From Arthrobacter sp. ERGS1:01 (GTDB lineage Bacteria > Actinomycetota > Actinomycetes > Actinomycetales > Micrococcaceae): a DNA stretch of 64,000 nt. Within the stretch, counting starts at the first letter, position 1; each line of letters starts with the position of its first letter. The stretch is taken from the NCBI RefSeq assembly GCF_001281315.1, contig NZ_CP012479.1, forward strand, positions 3,844,001 through 3,908,000, given 5' to 3'. The notes beneath the pieces were generated by a model. That model was not told where the DNA came from and ran no database searches. It saw nothing but the letters and a program-made list of their open reading frames with translations. A program made the position numbers and the translations under genes. Of this stretch, positions 9,110 to 18,372 are shown piece by piece.

Positions 9110-12100
9110 ATGGTTTTCACGAAACCCGGACCGAACGCGGAACCGCCCAAACGGTCGCGCAAGACACCCGTAATAGCCTCGCTCGCAACCGCAGGACTCG
9201 TTGCCGCATTGATCGTGCCGGCCATGTCGGCCCAGGCTGCGGCCACGGATTCGCTGAGGGTCGGCTTCAACGGCTCCCTCGTCGGCACCACCGCCTACAC
9301 CACCACGGGCACCGAGATCATGCACGGCGTGCTCCACCGGATCGACGGCGCGGAGACGCAGGTTGCCCAATCCGGCGTCAGGCTTGCCGGCGGAACACAG
9401 GGCATTCGCTACGACCCCACGGACTTGACGACGGGCACCGACAAGGCCGACAAGGGCTTCCTCGGCGAGGTCCGGTTCACGCCCACGGCCTCCGCCTCCA
9501 TGTCCACGATCGTCTCCGCGGGCGGCAACTTCTACATTCGCTCCCAGAACGGCAAGCTCCGTTACGGTTTCGATTCCCTGTCCGGAACGTCGTCCTGGTC
9601 CACCCACATGCAGGAGGCGGACTACCCGGCCCTGAACCAGGAACACGCGCTGTCCTTCCACTACCTGCCCACCCCCTCCGGCGTCACGCTCTCGGTCATG
9701 CTCGACGGCGTCGTCCTGCCGGCCGTCACCAGCGACGCCCCGGCCCAGAACTCTCCCGGCCAGGGCTCCGCGTTCGTGTTTGGCAACGAGGTCAACTCCG
9801 GGGGCTCCAGCCGCGGCTTCACCGGAACCCTGCACGAGGTCCGCCTGGCCGCGGCCACCGCCGCGTTCAAGGCCGGCGACTTTGAGCTCCAGCCCAAGCC
9901 CGCCACCACCGACCTTTTGGATGTCGGGTACGACGGCGTTGCAACCGCGGGTGCCTACGCCCCCACCGCGTCCGAGCTGGCTCTTGGTTCGCTGAAGACC
10001 CGGGCCGGCACCGAAGTCATTTCGGGCGGCAAGATCACCCTCACGGGCGGCACCCAGGGCGTCGCTTTTACGTCCACCGATGTCTCCCTGGGAACGGCAA
10101 GCCTGGACAAGGGTTTCGTGGCCGAAACGGTGTTCACGCCCACTTCGGGACAGGTTGCCCAGGGCACCCTGATCGCCGTGGGCGGCAACTTCTTTGCCCG
10201 GTATTCGGCCAACGGCAGCTCCTTTGAGTACGGCTACAGCACCGATGCCGGCGGCAGTTGGGTGGACTTCAAGAACTCCATCGCCCTGCCCGCCGTGGAC
10301 CAGGAACACACCTTTTCGATCGCCTACGCACCCACAGCGGACGGCAAGGTGACCTTGTTCGCCGGCATGGACGGCGTCGAGCTTCCCAGCGTTGAAGGAT
10401 CTGGGCTCTCAACCCGCAACAGCGCCGTCACGCAGACCGTCGGCTTCGGCAACGACCTTGTTGGGGCCTCCGCCTCCCGCGGTTTCAAGGGTTCCCTGAA
10501 CAAGACCCGCTTTGCCCTGCTGACGGACGGCTACAAGCCCGCCGCCTTCACCTACCAGGACATCGCCACGACGGCGCCGGAAAACTGCACGCCGTTGCTG
10601 GCAGACCCGGCCAACTACATTTCCGTCACGACCGCCGACTGCTCCGAAAACATCCTGGCCAAGTCCGCCCTGGTCCGCCCCACGCTGCCGCAGCTTGAGT
10701 GGCAGGAATCCCGCCAGACGGCGTTCCTGCACTTTGGCATCAACACCTTCTACGACCAGGAGTGGGGCAACGGCACCGAGGACCCGAAGCGGTTCAACCC
10801 CACCGATTTCGACGCCGACAGCTGGGTCAAGACGCTCCGGGACAACGGCTTCCGCCGGGCCATCCTGACCGTCAAGCACCACGACGGCTTCATGTCCTAC
10901 CCGTCCCGCTACTCGAAGTTCACCGTCGCCTCCTCGCCCTGGCGCGACGGCAAGGGCGACGTGGTCAAGGAATTCACCGACGCCGCCCACAAGTACGGCA
11001 TGCAGGTGGGCCTGTACATGTCCCCGGCCGACTCCAACCAGGAAGAGTTCGGCGTCTTCGGCAACGGCAGCGCCAAGAGCGAACGCACCATCCCCACGCT
11101 GGTGCCCGGCGATGACCGCGCAGGCAAGAACCTGCCCCAGTTCAAGTACCAGGCCACCGATTACGGCGCCTACTTCCTGAACACCCTGTACGAAACGCTG
11201 ACCCAGTACGGCCAGGTCGACGAGGTCTGGTTCGACGGCGCCCAGGGCAACACCGCGAAGCACGAGACCTACGACTACCCCGCCTTCTACGACATGATCG
11301 GCAAGCTCCAGCCCAAGGCCGTGGTGGCCGTGGGCGGCAACGACGTCCGCTGGATCGGCAACGAGGACGGCACCGCCCGCCAAAGCGAGTGGAACGTGGT
11401 CCCCGTCAGCGTCCCCACGGACGGTGGCAAGATCAGCGCCGTTCCCAACGAAACCGATGCCAACCTCGGCGCCCGTGCGTCCGTCATCCAATCGGTGAAG
11501 TCCGGTGCCGCGAACAGCCTGCACTGGTGGACCGCCGAGGCCGACATGAAGCTCACGGGAGGTTGGTTTGCCCACCCCAACGACGTGCCGAAGACGCCGG
11601 CAGCCCTGTTGACCAAGTACCACGACTCCGTGGGGCGGAACTCGGTGCTGCTGCTCAACGTGCCCCCGACCACCACGGGCAAGTTTGCCCCGGCATCGGT
11701 CACGGCCCTGCAAGGTTTCTCAGCGGAGCGCCAAAAGACACTTACCGCGGACTACGCTCTGGGCCTCCCGGCCACCATCAACGGCGAGTCAACCGCGCTG
11801 ATCACCGACGACAACGCCCGCACCGGTGCCAGCCAGGCCCTGGCCAAGGGCGGCACCGTGGGGATTGACCTTGGATCTCCGCGCGCAGTGGACCGCATCG
11901 CCTTGAGCGAGGACGTCCTCAACCACGGTGAGGCCGTGGAGAACTTCACGGTCGAGGCAAAGGTCAACGGCACCTGGACCAAGGTGGCCGACGTCGGCAA
12001 CATCGGCGTCCTGCGCATCCAAAAGTTCGCCTCCACGGTGACGGCCCAGGAGTTCCGCATCACCGTCACCGCGACGCGCGCCCCCGCCTTCCTCTCCAAC

Positions 12101-13093
12101 GTCTCCTTGTACGGGACCCTCGCCGCCGCCCCGGCAGCGGTGAAGGACCTCTACGTTGACTGCCTCGCGCCCGTTGCGGGCACGGGCACCCAGGACCGGC
12201 CGTTCAACTCCTTGGAGCAGTTCCGTCAGGCGGAGATCGCCACCGGCGCAACCATCCATTTCAAGGCCGGGACCAACTGTGCCGCCTCCGACACCCACTT
12301 CTGGGGATACGGCACCAAGGACGCTCCCGTCACGGTCACCACGTACGGTGACGGCGCGGCGCCGGTGATCGGTGGCAAGTCGCTGACGGAGACGTTCGCC
12401 AAGCTGGCCACCCAGGGCTGGGTTGTTGACGCTCCCGTGGCACCGGCTCCACCTGCGGTCGTCGTGGACGCGGCAACCGTGGAAGCCGGCAAGGCCTTGG
12501 GGCTCTCGCTCTCCGGATTTGTCGCCAACACCACGGTCACGGTGGAACTGCACTCCTCACCCGTGGAATTGGCCAAGGCCACCACCAAGGCCGACGGAAC
12601 CGCCACCCTGACGGTGACGATTCCCGCCGACACGGAGGCCGGCACGCACCAGATCGTCGTCACGGCGGGTTCCGTCACGGCCACGGCACCCTTGTCGGTG
12701 ACGGCGGCGCAGGCAACAACGGAGCCCACGACTGACCCGACGACGTCTGCCGGGCCGACGACGGATCCGAGCACGAGCCCGACGGCCACCACGGATCCCA
12801 CCCAGGACCCGACAACGGAGCCGACCGGAACCGCGGATCCGACTGCCACGACGGACCCGTCGACGTCCGCGCCGGCCACGTCGACTTCAACGGCAACGGT
12901 CACCTCGACCGGCAGCGCGTCCGCAACAGGTAAATCAACAGCCGCGGCAACAACGCCGTCGACCGCTCCCGGCGGCGGTGGGCTGGCCAGCACTGGCGCC
13001 ACGGCTTCGGCTGCGGGGCTGTTCGGCCTGCTGCTGTTGCTTGGCGGGGCCCTCTCGGTCCTGATGGTGCGCCGCCGCGGCAAGCGCGCCTAA
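9110..13093 (+). CDS. cell-wall-anchored GH29 alpha-L-fucosidase with tandem LamG-like modules
   Basis: The 1327-residue surface protein has a signal peptide at residues 1-45, with a hydrophobic core IASLATAGLVAALIVPAMS and AQA as the likely cut site. Two tandem concanavalin/LamG-like modules follow (about 45-250 and 265-475). The GH29 catalytic domain starts near 525 (FLHFGINTFYDQEWGNGTED) and carries VKHHDGF; the predicted nucleophile is Asp709 in DEVWFDGA. A discoidin-like F5/8 type C module lies at about 870-1005. Next is a short segment like the N-cap of a right-handed beta-helix (about 1012-1105), then an Ig-like domain and a Thr/Pro/Ser linker. The C-terminus has a sorting signal LASTGA, a hydrophobic helix and RRRGKRA, so a sortase (LAxTG type) is expected to attach it to peptidoglycan. 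It should release fucose from extracellular glycans. Confidence 0.88.
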   Translation: MVFTKPGPNAEPPKRSRKTPVIASLATAGLVAALIVPAMSAQAAATDSLRVGFNGSLVGTTAYTTTGTEIMHGVLHRIDGAETQVAQSGVRLAGGTQGIRYDPTDLTTGTDKADKGFLGEVRFTPTASASMSTIVSAGGNFYIRSQNGKLRYGFDSLSGTSSWSTHMQEADYPALNQEHALSFHYLPTPSGVTLSVMLDGVVLPAVTSDAPAQNSPGQGSAFVFGNEVNSGGSSRGFTGTLHEVRLAAATAAFKAGDFELQPKPATTDLLDVGYDGVATAGAYAPTASELALGSLKTRAGTEVISGGKITLTGGTQGVAFTSTDVSLGTASLDKGFVAETVFTPTSGQVAQGTLIAVGGNFFARYSANGSSFEYGYSTDAGGSWVDFKNSIALPAVDQEHTFSIAYAPTADGKVTLFAGMDGVELPSVEGSGLSTRNSAVTQTVGFGNDLVGASASRGFKGSLNKTRFALLTDGYKPAAFTYQDIATTAPENCTPLLADPANYISVTTADCSENILAKSALVRPTLPQLEWQESRQTAFLHFGINTFYDQEWGNGTEDPKRFNPTDFDADSWVKTLRDNGFRRAILTVKHHDGFMSYPSRYSKFTVASSPWRDGKGDVVKEFTDAAHKYGMQVGLYMSPADSNQEEFGVFGNGSAKSERTIPTLVPGDDRAGKNLPQFKYQATDYGAYFLNTLYETLTQYGQVDEVWFDGAQGNTAKHETYDYPAFYDMIGKLQPKAVVAVGGNDVRWIGNEDGTARQSEWNVVPVSVPTDGGKISAVPNETDANLGARASVIQSVKSGAANSLHWWTAEADMKLTGGWFAHPNDVPKTPAALLTKYHDSVGRNSVLLLNVPPTTTGKFAPASVTALQGFSAERQKTLTADYALGLPATINGESTALITDDNARTGASQALAKGGTVGIDLGSPRAVDRIALSEDVLNHGEAVENFTVEAKVNGTWTKVADVGNIGVLRIQKFASTVTAQEFRITVTATRAPAFLSNVSLYGTLAAAPAAVKDLYVDCLAPVAGTGTQDRPFNSLEQFRQAEIATGATIHFKAGTNCAASDTHFWGYGTKDAPVTVTTYGDGAAPVIGGKSLTETFAKLATQGWVVDAPVAPAPPAVVVDAATVEAGKALGLSLSGFVANTTVTVELHSSPVELAKATTKADGTATLTVTIPADTEAGTHQIVVTAGSVTATAPLSVTAAQATTEPTTDPTTSAGPTTDPSTSPTATTDPTQDPTTEPTGTADPTATTDPSTSAPATSTSTATVTSTGSASATGKSTAAATTPSTAPGGGGLASTGATASAAGLFGLLLLLGGALSVLMVRRRGKRA

Positions 13094-13119
13094 GTAGAAC
13101 TCCCGGGTTTCCCGGGCCC

Positions 13120-13176
13120 CGCGAATGGGCGGTTGATGCGCGGATTCCAAATCCGCACATCAACTGCCCATTCGCG
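13120..13176 (+). repeat. long imperfect hairpin after the GH29 gene (hairpin family copy B)
   Basis: Arms 13120-13146 and 13150-13176 pair over 27 bp with two mismatches around a 3-nt loop. The outer arm reads CGCGAATGGGCGGTTGATG. It lies 27 bp after the GH29 stop codon. No T-run follows, so if it terminates transcription it is not a classic intrinsic terminator. A separate CCCGGGTTTCCCGGG inverted repeat sits at 13102-13116. The arm sequence matches copies A and C at most positions. Confidence 0.75.
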
Positions 13177-13258
13177 GTTCGGTGGACCACGGCCCGGGGC
13201 TACGATGAAGCAAAGCGACTCCCCCGCCTCGCGGGCCGGCGTTCCAGCAAGGAGAACC

Positions 13259-14092
13259 ATGAGCAGCAGAGCCCTTGTCCTCGGTGGCGGCGGGGTGAGC
13301 GGCATCGGCTGGGAAACCGGCATGATCGCCGGCCTGGCCGAGCGCGGCATCGACTTGCGCACCGCCAACCGCATCATCGGTACCTCGGCGGGACCCAGCG
13401 TCGCCGCGAAATTGACGTCCGGGACCTCCGCCGAGGACGCATATGCCGCACAGCTTGCCGACCCCGGGAACGAAGTTCCTGCAAAATTCGGGCTCCGCAA
13501 CATACTAAAGCTTCTCGGCCCGCAGCTCCTGCCCGGCGACGACGCAGCAATAACGCGCCGGATCGGCCGCGCCGCACTGCGCGCCACCACCATCCCCGAG
13601 GCGGAGCGCCGCGCCGTGATCGCCGCACGCGTGGGCAATGCCGGCTGGCCCCAGGCCGAGTTGTTGATCACCGCCCTTGATGCCCAAACCGGGGCGCGCC
13701 GTGTCTTCGACAAGGACAGCGGAGTGTTCCTGGCGGACGCCGTCGCCGCCAGCTGCGCCGTCCCCACCGTCTGGCCGCCCGTCACGATCGGCGCGAACCG
13801 GTACATCGACGGCGGCTCGCTCTCGGCGACGAACACCGACCTTGCTGCCGGGTGCGACATGATCCTGGTACTGGCTCCCATCTCCATGGCGCTGAGAAAA
13901 CGCTGGTCGGTGGCCGGGCAGCTGGCCGCCCTCGGCCCCGGCGTCCGCTCACTCGTGCTGTCCCCGGACGCCGCCGCAAAGAGTGCCATGGGCAGGAACT
14001 CCCTCGACCCCGCCGTTCGGGCCGCCGCAGCCACGGCCGGCCGTACACAGGCGTTCTCGGTGGCCGAAGAGGTCAAGCGGCTGTGGGGTTGA
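13259..14092 (+). CDS. patatin-like phospholipase family protein
   Basis: The 277-residue product has the patatin oxyanion-hole glycine run (LVLGGGGVSGIGWETG), the nucleophile elbow GTSAGP with Ser43, and the catalytic Asp in YIDGGSLSATN. Together these form the Ser-Asp dyad of patatin-like acyl hydrolases. The family cleaves acyl esters of phospholipids or other lipids; the substrate here is unknown. The ATG at 13259 follows AAGGAGA. Earlier in-frame starts reach back into the preceding hairpin and are rejected. No signal peptide is visible, so a cytoplasmic or membrane-peripheral enzyme is likely. Confidence 0.85.
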   Translation: MSSRALVLGGGGVSGIGWETGMIAGLAERGIDLRTANRIIGTSAGPSVAAKLTSGTSAEDAYAAQLADPGNEVPAKFGLRNILKLLGPQLLPGDDAAITRRIGRAALRATTIPEAERRAVIAARVGNAGWPQAELLITALDAQTGARRVFDKDSGVFLADAVAASCAVPTVWPPVTIGANRYIDGGSLSATNTDLAAGCDMILVLAPISMALRKRWSVAGQLAALGPGVRSLVLSPDAAAKSAMGRNSLDPAVRAAAATAGRTQAFSVAEEVKRLWG

Positions 14093-14167
14093 GTTCCTGG
14101 GAAGCGTGGGACTGAGCGGCTCGGTTGAGGGGGACCCAATTGCCCTTCGGGGCGGGTGGTGGACGTG

Positions 14168-14596
14168 TCAGTAGGGATAGGCCCACCTGTATTCATCGCG
14201 CCCCACCCACAAATCGCAAGCCTTGCTTGACCCGCCCCAGACGCCCCGGCAACCGGGCATGGGCTGCTCAACGACGTCGCCGTCGTCGTTGGTCTTGAAG
14301 AAGCGGGGACTGGCAAAGAAAACGTTCATGAACAGTTCGCAGTCGCAATAGCCGCCCTTGCCGGCCAACCTCCGCTCCAGTGCCGTTGCCCGCGGAGCGG
14401 ACAGTTCCCGGTACCGCGACACCCACCGGTGACCGTCGCAGCCAAATTCGAGCATTCGATAGACGTAGCAGGCCACGCATTCATGCGGTCGCGGCCGGGT
14501 CATGGCCTCCGATATCTCCCGCAGTTCCGCATCCATGCCGGTGGCCGCGTTGTCACCGCCAGAGACGCCGGGACTGCCCGGCACCATCCCTTCCAT
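14168..14596 (-). CDS. DUF2695-like hypothetical protein
   Basis: The 142-residue product contains CVACYVYRMLEFGCDGHRW, GYCDCELFMNVFF and PGCRGVWGGSSKACDLW. This cysteine-containing arrangement (C-D-C-E near the middle) recalls small DUF2695-type proteins, which have no established function. The start at 14596 follows AAAGGAG; a second ATG 9 bp further in is possible. It stands alone between the patatin-like gene and the aminotransferase operon. Confidence 0.6.
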   Translation of the reverse strand: MEGMVPGSPGVSGGDNAATGMDAELREISEAMTRPRPHECVACYVYRMLEFGCDGHRWVSRYRELSAPRATALERRLAGKGGYCDCELFMNVFFASPRFFKTNDDGDVVEQPMPGCRGVWGGSSKACDLWVGRDEYRWAYPY

Positions 14597-14682
14597 TGGA
14601 GCTCCTTTCCTAGGACTCCATCCTTTCCACTGTTGGGGCACCCCAACAGCCCGGAAGGCTGATTTGTGGGCGGATCCTGGAG

Positions 14683-15987
14683 CTACCGGGGCTGTGGAGG
14701 AACAGCGGCAGCGTGCCCGGCCCGGCGGCCATCCTGGAACGCGACAATCCGCTCCAAACCCTCACGGACGGCGTCGTACCCAGAGGCAAAACTGAGCCTG
14801 ACCGTGCCGCGCCCGCGGACGGTGTCAAAGTCCAGGCCGGGCACCACGGCGACACCCGCGGATTCCAGCAGGGTCGAACAGTACGCGGCCGAATCGGCGA
14901 AGCCGTCCATGGCCGCACCCAGTTCCGCGTATAGGTAGAAGGCTCCGTCGGCCGGGGCCGCACCGCCCCAGCCCAGGCGGTCCAGGTTGGCCAAGAGGTA
15001 GGCGCGGGAGCGGGCAAAGTCGGCCACAAAGGCGTCCGCCTCGGCATACGATTCCGGGCTGAACGCCGCCACGGCCGCCAGTTGGGCCGGGGCCGGCGGG
15101 CACAGCGCCACATTGCCGGCGAGCGCATCCACCGCGTCCACGAGGTCGTCGGGCACGATCGCCCAGCCCAGTCGCCACCCCGTCATGCCCCAGTACTTTG
15201 AGAAACTGGAAATGACGACGCCGGCGCGGTCCAGTTCCCAGGCGCACACGCCGCGGGTGTCCGCGGATCCGGCGGCCGGGTAGGTGATGCCGTGGTAAAT
15301 TTCGTCGCTGACCAGCCGGACGGAATTCGCGGCACACCACAGTGTCAGGTCATGCAACTCGTCCCGGGTGACCATGGTGCCCGTGGGATTCGCCGGGGAT
15401 GCCAGTACCAGCCCGGACAACGGCCCGTGTTCGCGGGCGGCGGCATCCAGCTGGGCGGGCGTTGGCTGGTAACGGCTCTCCGGCCCGCAGTCCAGTTCCA
15501 CCACCTGGATGCCGAGCGCCCGCAGGATGTTTTTATAGGCCGGGTAGCCGGGGCGGGCCAGTGCCACCCGGTCGCCGGCGTTGAACGCTGCGAGGAAGGT
15601 CAGCAGGAAGGCGCCGGAGGATCCGGTGGTCACGGCCACGTTCCGCTCCGGCACGTCCAAGCCGTACCACCGCTTGTAGTGCCCCGCGATGGCGTCGCGC
15701 AGCTCGACTATGCCCAGCGGCGCCGTGTACGCCAGCGGTGTCGCGGAGGCGTGGAGTGCCGCGGCCGCCGCGGACACGGCCGACGGCGCTCCCCCTCCAG
15801 GCTCCCCCGCGCAGAACGAGATGACGTCCCGCCCGGCGGCACGCAGTTGCGCAATGCGCGCGAGGATGTCCATGACGGCGAACGGCGGCACCTGGGCCCG
15901 GGCAGCCACCGTGAGGCGGCCCGGGCCGGACAAACCAGCCCCGGACGGACCAGCCCCGGACTGACCAGTCCCGGACCCTCCCGTCAC
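14683..15987 (-). CDS. class I/II aminotransferase (aspartate-aminotransferase-like)
   Basis: The 434-residue product is a pyridoxal-phosphate enzyme with the small-domain entry VPPFAVMDILARIAQLRA, the substrate-site GEPGGGAP, ASPANPTGTMV, VSDEIYHGITY and the Schiff-base lysine in SSFSKYWGMTGWRLGW. It has the usual length for the family apart from a Gly/Ser/Pro-rich N-terminal extension of about 25 residues encoded by a 15-bp tandem repeat. The GTG start at 15987 overlaps the GH65 stop as GTGA, so the gene is coupled to the sugar phosphorylase operon. A later internal start remains possible. The amino donor and acceptor are unknown. Confidence 0.82.
   Translation of the reverse strand: MTGGSGTGQSGAGPSGAGLSGPGRLTVAARAQVPPFAVMDILARIAQLRAAGRDVISFCAGEPGGGAPSAVSAAAAALHASATPLAYTAPLGIVELRDAIAGHYKRWYGLDVPERNVAVTTGSSGAFLLTFLAAFNAGDRVALARPGYPAYKNILRALGIQVVELDCGPESRYQPTPAQLDAAAREHGPLSGLVLASPANPTGTMVTRDELHDLTLWCAANSVRLVSDEIYHGITYPAAGSADTRGVCAWELDRAGVVISSFSKYWGMTGWRLGWAIVPDDLVDAVDALAGNVALCPPAPAQLAAVAAFSPESYAEADAFVADFARSRAYLLANLDRLGWGGAAPADGAFYLYAELGAAMDGFADSAAYCSTLLESAGVAVVPGLDFDTVRGRGTVRLSFASGYDAVREGLERIVAFQDGRRAGHAAAVPPQPR
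15935..15979 (+). repeat. 15-bp tandem repeat (three units) in the aminotransferase N-terminus
   Basis: Three adjacent 15-bp units (15935-15949, 15950-15964, 15965-15979) share the pattern CCAGYCCCGGAC. They encode a Gly/Ser-rich N-terminal extension on the minus strand. A partial fourth unit lies just before 15935. The unit is a multiple of three, so gain or loss of copies would keep the frame. Confidence 0.7.
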
Positions 15988-18344
15988 GAAAGGCCCGTCC
16001 CGATCACGGGGATCCCGGTGGTGGGGAAGGAACTGGGGAACACTGTGGGCACGGCCACGGGGGCCGGCGCCAGCGGCACGGTGACGGCCTGCCCGGCATG
16101 TACCCGCACCAGTTCGCCGCGCACGTCCACGGTGAGCGGGTCGGCGTCGGACTCGTCCTGCAGGTGGAAGGTGATGGCGTCCGGCGTCAGGTCAACGGAC
16201 AAGGTGGCGCCGTGCACGAGCAGCTTGAAGGACAGCCCGTCCCAATCGGCGGGCAGCCGGGGGTCGAAGTGGAGGTGCTCGCCCTGGTCGCGCATGCCGG
16301 CGAACCCGCATACGAGGGAGCTCCAGATGCCGCCGGCAGAGGCGATGTGGACCCCGTCAATCGTGTTGGTGTGCGTGTTGTCCAGGTCGATGAACACGGC
16401 GTCGGTGAAGTGTTTGAGGGCCGTGCGCGCATACCCCACCTCGGCGGCCATGATGCCCTGCACACAGGCGGACAGGGTGGAGTCGCCCGTGGTGATGGGG
16501 TCATAGAAGTCGAAGGCGCGCTGCTTTTCCTCCGCCGAGAAATCCTGCCACTGCAGGAACATTGCCAGCACGGTGTCGGCCTGCTTGAGCACCTGGTGCC
16601 GGTAGATGACCAGCGGGTGGAAGTGCAGGAGCAACGGGTATTTGGAGCGCGGCGTGGACCAGTCCCACGGCTCCAGGGTCATGAAGTCGTTGTCTTGGCT
16701 GAACACCTCCAGGTGCGCGTCGAAGGGCAGCGACATCCTGTCCGCGGCTTCTCCCCACACCAACCGTTCGGATTCCTTGACGCCGGCGGCGTCGCCCAGG
16801 GCTGCCGCGGCCCGGAGGTTGAAGCGGGCCATGACGTTCGTGTAGAGATTGTCGTTGACCACGGCCGTGTACTCGTCGGGGCCCGTGACGCCGTGGATGT
16901 GGAACATGCCGTCCTTGCCGAAGAAGCCAAGGGACGCCCACATGCGGGCCGTCTCGACGAGCAGCTCGGCGCCAATCTGCTTCTGGAAGTTCGGATCGGC
17001 GGTGGCCCACTCGTAGCGGTTGGCGGCGAACGCGATGGCCGCGGCAATGTGGAATTGGGCCGTGCCGGCGGCGTAGTAGGCGCTGGCCTCCTGGCCGTTG
17101 ATGGTGCGCCAGGCGAACAACGCCCCGTCCACGCTCAGTTCAGTGGCCCGGCGCCGGGCGGCGGGAAGCATCCGGTGCCGGGACTCGAGCACCTGCCGGG
17201 CCGCCCCGGGATTCGTGTACGTCAGGTACGGCAGGAGGTAGATTTCCTGGTCCCAAAAATAGTGGCCCTCATATCCGGAACCGGTCACGCCCTTTGCGGG
17301 GATGCCGGAGACCCCGGCACGTGCCGTGGCCTGGGCCAGCTGGAACAGGTTCCAGCGCACGGCCTGCTGCAGTGCCGGCTGCCCGCCCAGCACCACGTCG
17401 GAGGTGGCCCAGTACCGGGCGTAGTGCGCGGCGCTGTCGGCGAAGATCTCCGCCACGGTGGAAAGGGCGTCCTCGGCGTCCTGGACGAGCCGTTCGCTGT
17501 GGAGCGCGTCGGCGCCGTTGACGGCGTAGCTGACGGTCTTGGCCAGGACGAACCGCTCGCCGGCGTCAATGGCCAAAACGTACCTGACGCTCGATTCCTC
17601 CTCATCCACCAGGGTCTCGAACGGCTGCTGTTCGGGGGTGACGCAGTGGTCCACGGCCACGGCCACGCGCTGGCGGGACGCGGCCGTCTCCCACAGGAGG
17701 CGCAGTGAACCGTCGGTGCCGTGCATTTGCACGGGCACCAGCACCCGGTCCGCGTGGCGGCCGGGACGGCGGGGGTCGTGGGCGGATTGATCGGCGGCCG
17801 GGCGGTCCTGCCGGTTTACGACGGCGGAGGTGACGTCGGCGGACACCTCACGGTCCGTGATGATGGACAGTTCAATGCCCAGGACGCCCCGCGAGTCGAA
17901 GCCGACGGCGCGGCGTTCCAGGGTGGTCACGGTGGCCCCGGAGCGGCAGCCCCAGGTGATGGCCGATTCGTACAGTCCGGTAGCAAAGTCCACGCTGCGC
18001 CGGTAGTCGAGCACCGTGGATTCGGCCAGCGACAGGAGCTCCCCGTCGATGCTGACCGTGAAGTTGTTGGCGTCGGGCACGTAGACAATCCGCTGCCCCG
18101 TCCGGGCAAAGCCAAAGGCGTTTTCGGCGTGCTTGATGTCCCACACCTCGTGGAAGCCGTTGATGAACGTGCCGGGAAGCACGCCGTCACCGCCGACGCT
18201 CCAGGCGCCGCGCATGCCGAGGTGGCCGTTGCCCACCACCATGAGCGTCTCCAGGGTGCCGTCGTCGGCGGGGTCGTGGGACGTTTCCACCAGTTTCCAC
18301 GGGTCGCAGGGGAAACGGACGGGATCGGAGCTGATCAGTGCCAT
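15984..18344 (-). CDS. GH65 glycoside phosphorylase (maltose/trehalose/kojibiose type)
   Basis: The 786-residue cytoplasmic enzyme belongs to GH65. The N-terminal beta-sandwich begins with ETLMVVGNGHLGMRGAW. The (alpha/alpha)6 catalytic domain includes GYEGHYFWDQEIYLLPYL, and the general-acid Glu491 lies in HGVTGPDEYTAVV. The phosphate-site region is ASAGGIWSSLVCGFAGM. The family phosphorolyses an alpha-linked disaccharide to beta-glucose 1-phosphate and a sugar. The beta-phosphoglucomutase encoded next door would then convert that to glucose 6-phosphate. The specific disaccharide cannot be read from the sequence. Expression is probably under the LacI-type regulator at the head of the operon. 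Confidence 0.92.
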   Translation of the reverse strand: MALISSDPVRFPCDPWKLVETSHDPADDGTLETLMVVGNGHLGMRGAWSVGGDGVLPGTFINGFHEVWDIKHAENAFGFARTGQRIVYVPDANNFTVSIDGELLSLAESTVLDYRRSVDFATGLYESAITWGCRSGATVTTLERRAVGFDSRGVLGIELSIITDREVSADVTSAVVNRQDRPAADQSAHDPRRPGRHADRVLVPVQMHGTDGSLRLLWETAASRQRVAVAVDHCVTPEQQPFETLVDEEESSVRYVLAIDAGERFVLAKTVSYAVNGADALHSERLVQDAEDALSTVAEIFADSAAHYARYWATSDVVLGGQPALQQAVRWNLFQLAQATARAGVSGIPAKGVTGSGYEGHYFWDQEIYLLPYLTYTNPGAARQVLESRHRMLPAARRRATELSVDGALFAWRTINGQEASAYYAAGTAQFHIAAAIAFAANRYEWATADPNFQKQIGAELLVETARMWASLGFFGKDGMFHIHGVTGPDEYTAVVNDNLYTNVMARFNLRAAAALGDAAGVKESERLVWGEAADRMSLPFDAHLEVFSQDNDFMTLEPWDWSTPRSKYPLLLHFHPLVIYRHQVLKQADTVLAMFLQWQDFSAEEKQRAFDFYDPITTGDSTLSACVQGIMAAEVGYARTALKHFTDAVFIDLDNTHTNTIDGVHIASAGGIWSSLVCGFAGMRDQGEHLHFDPRLPADWDGLSFKLLVHGATLSVDLTPDAITFHLQDESDADPLTVDVRGELVRVHAGQAVTVPLAPAPVAVPTVFPSSFPTTGIPVIGTGLS

Positions 18345-18372
18345 GGGCAGAGTTTATCCTTCGGGACGTGCG

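Noticed and set aside
8767..9291. 174-codon minus-strand frame over the GH29 upstream region
   Set aside because: It spans the purB terminator hairpin and the GH29 signal-peptide sequence, and no motif supports it.
10409..11713. 434-codon minus-strand frame inside the GH29 gene
   Set aside because: It is antisense to the conserved catalytic domain and has no family motif.
13133..13258. Patatin-like protein start at 13133
   Set aside because: That start lies in hairpin copy B and lacks a ribosome-binding site; 13259 follows AAGGAGA.
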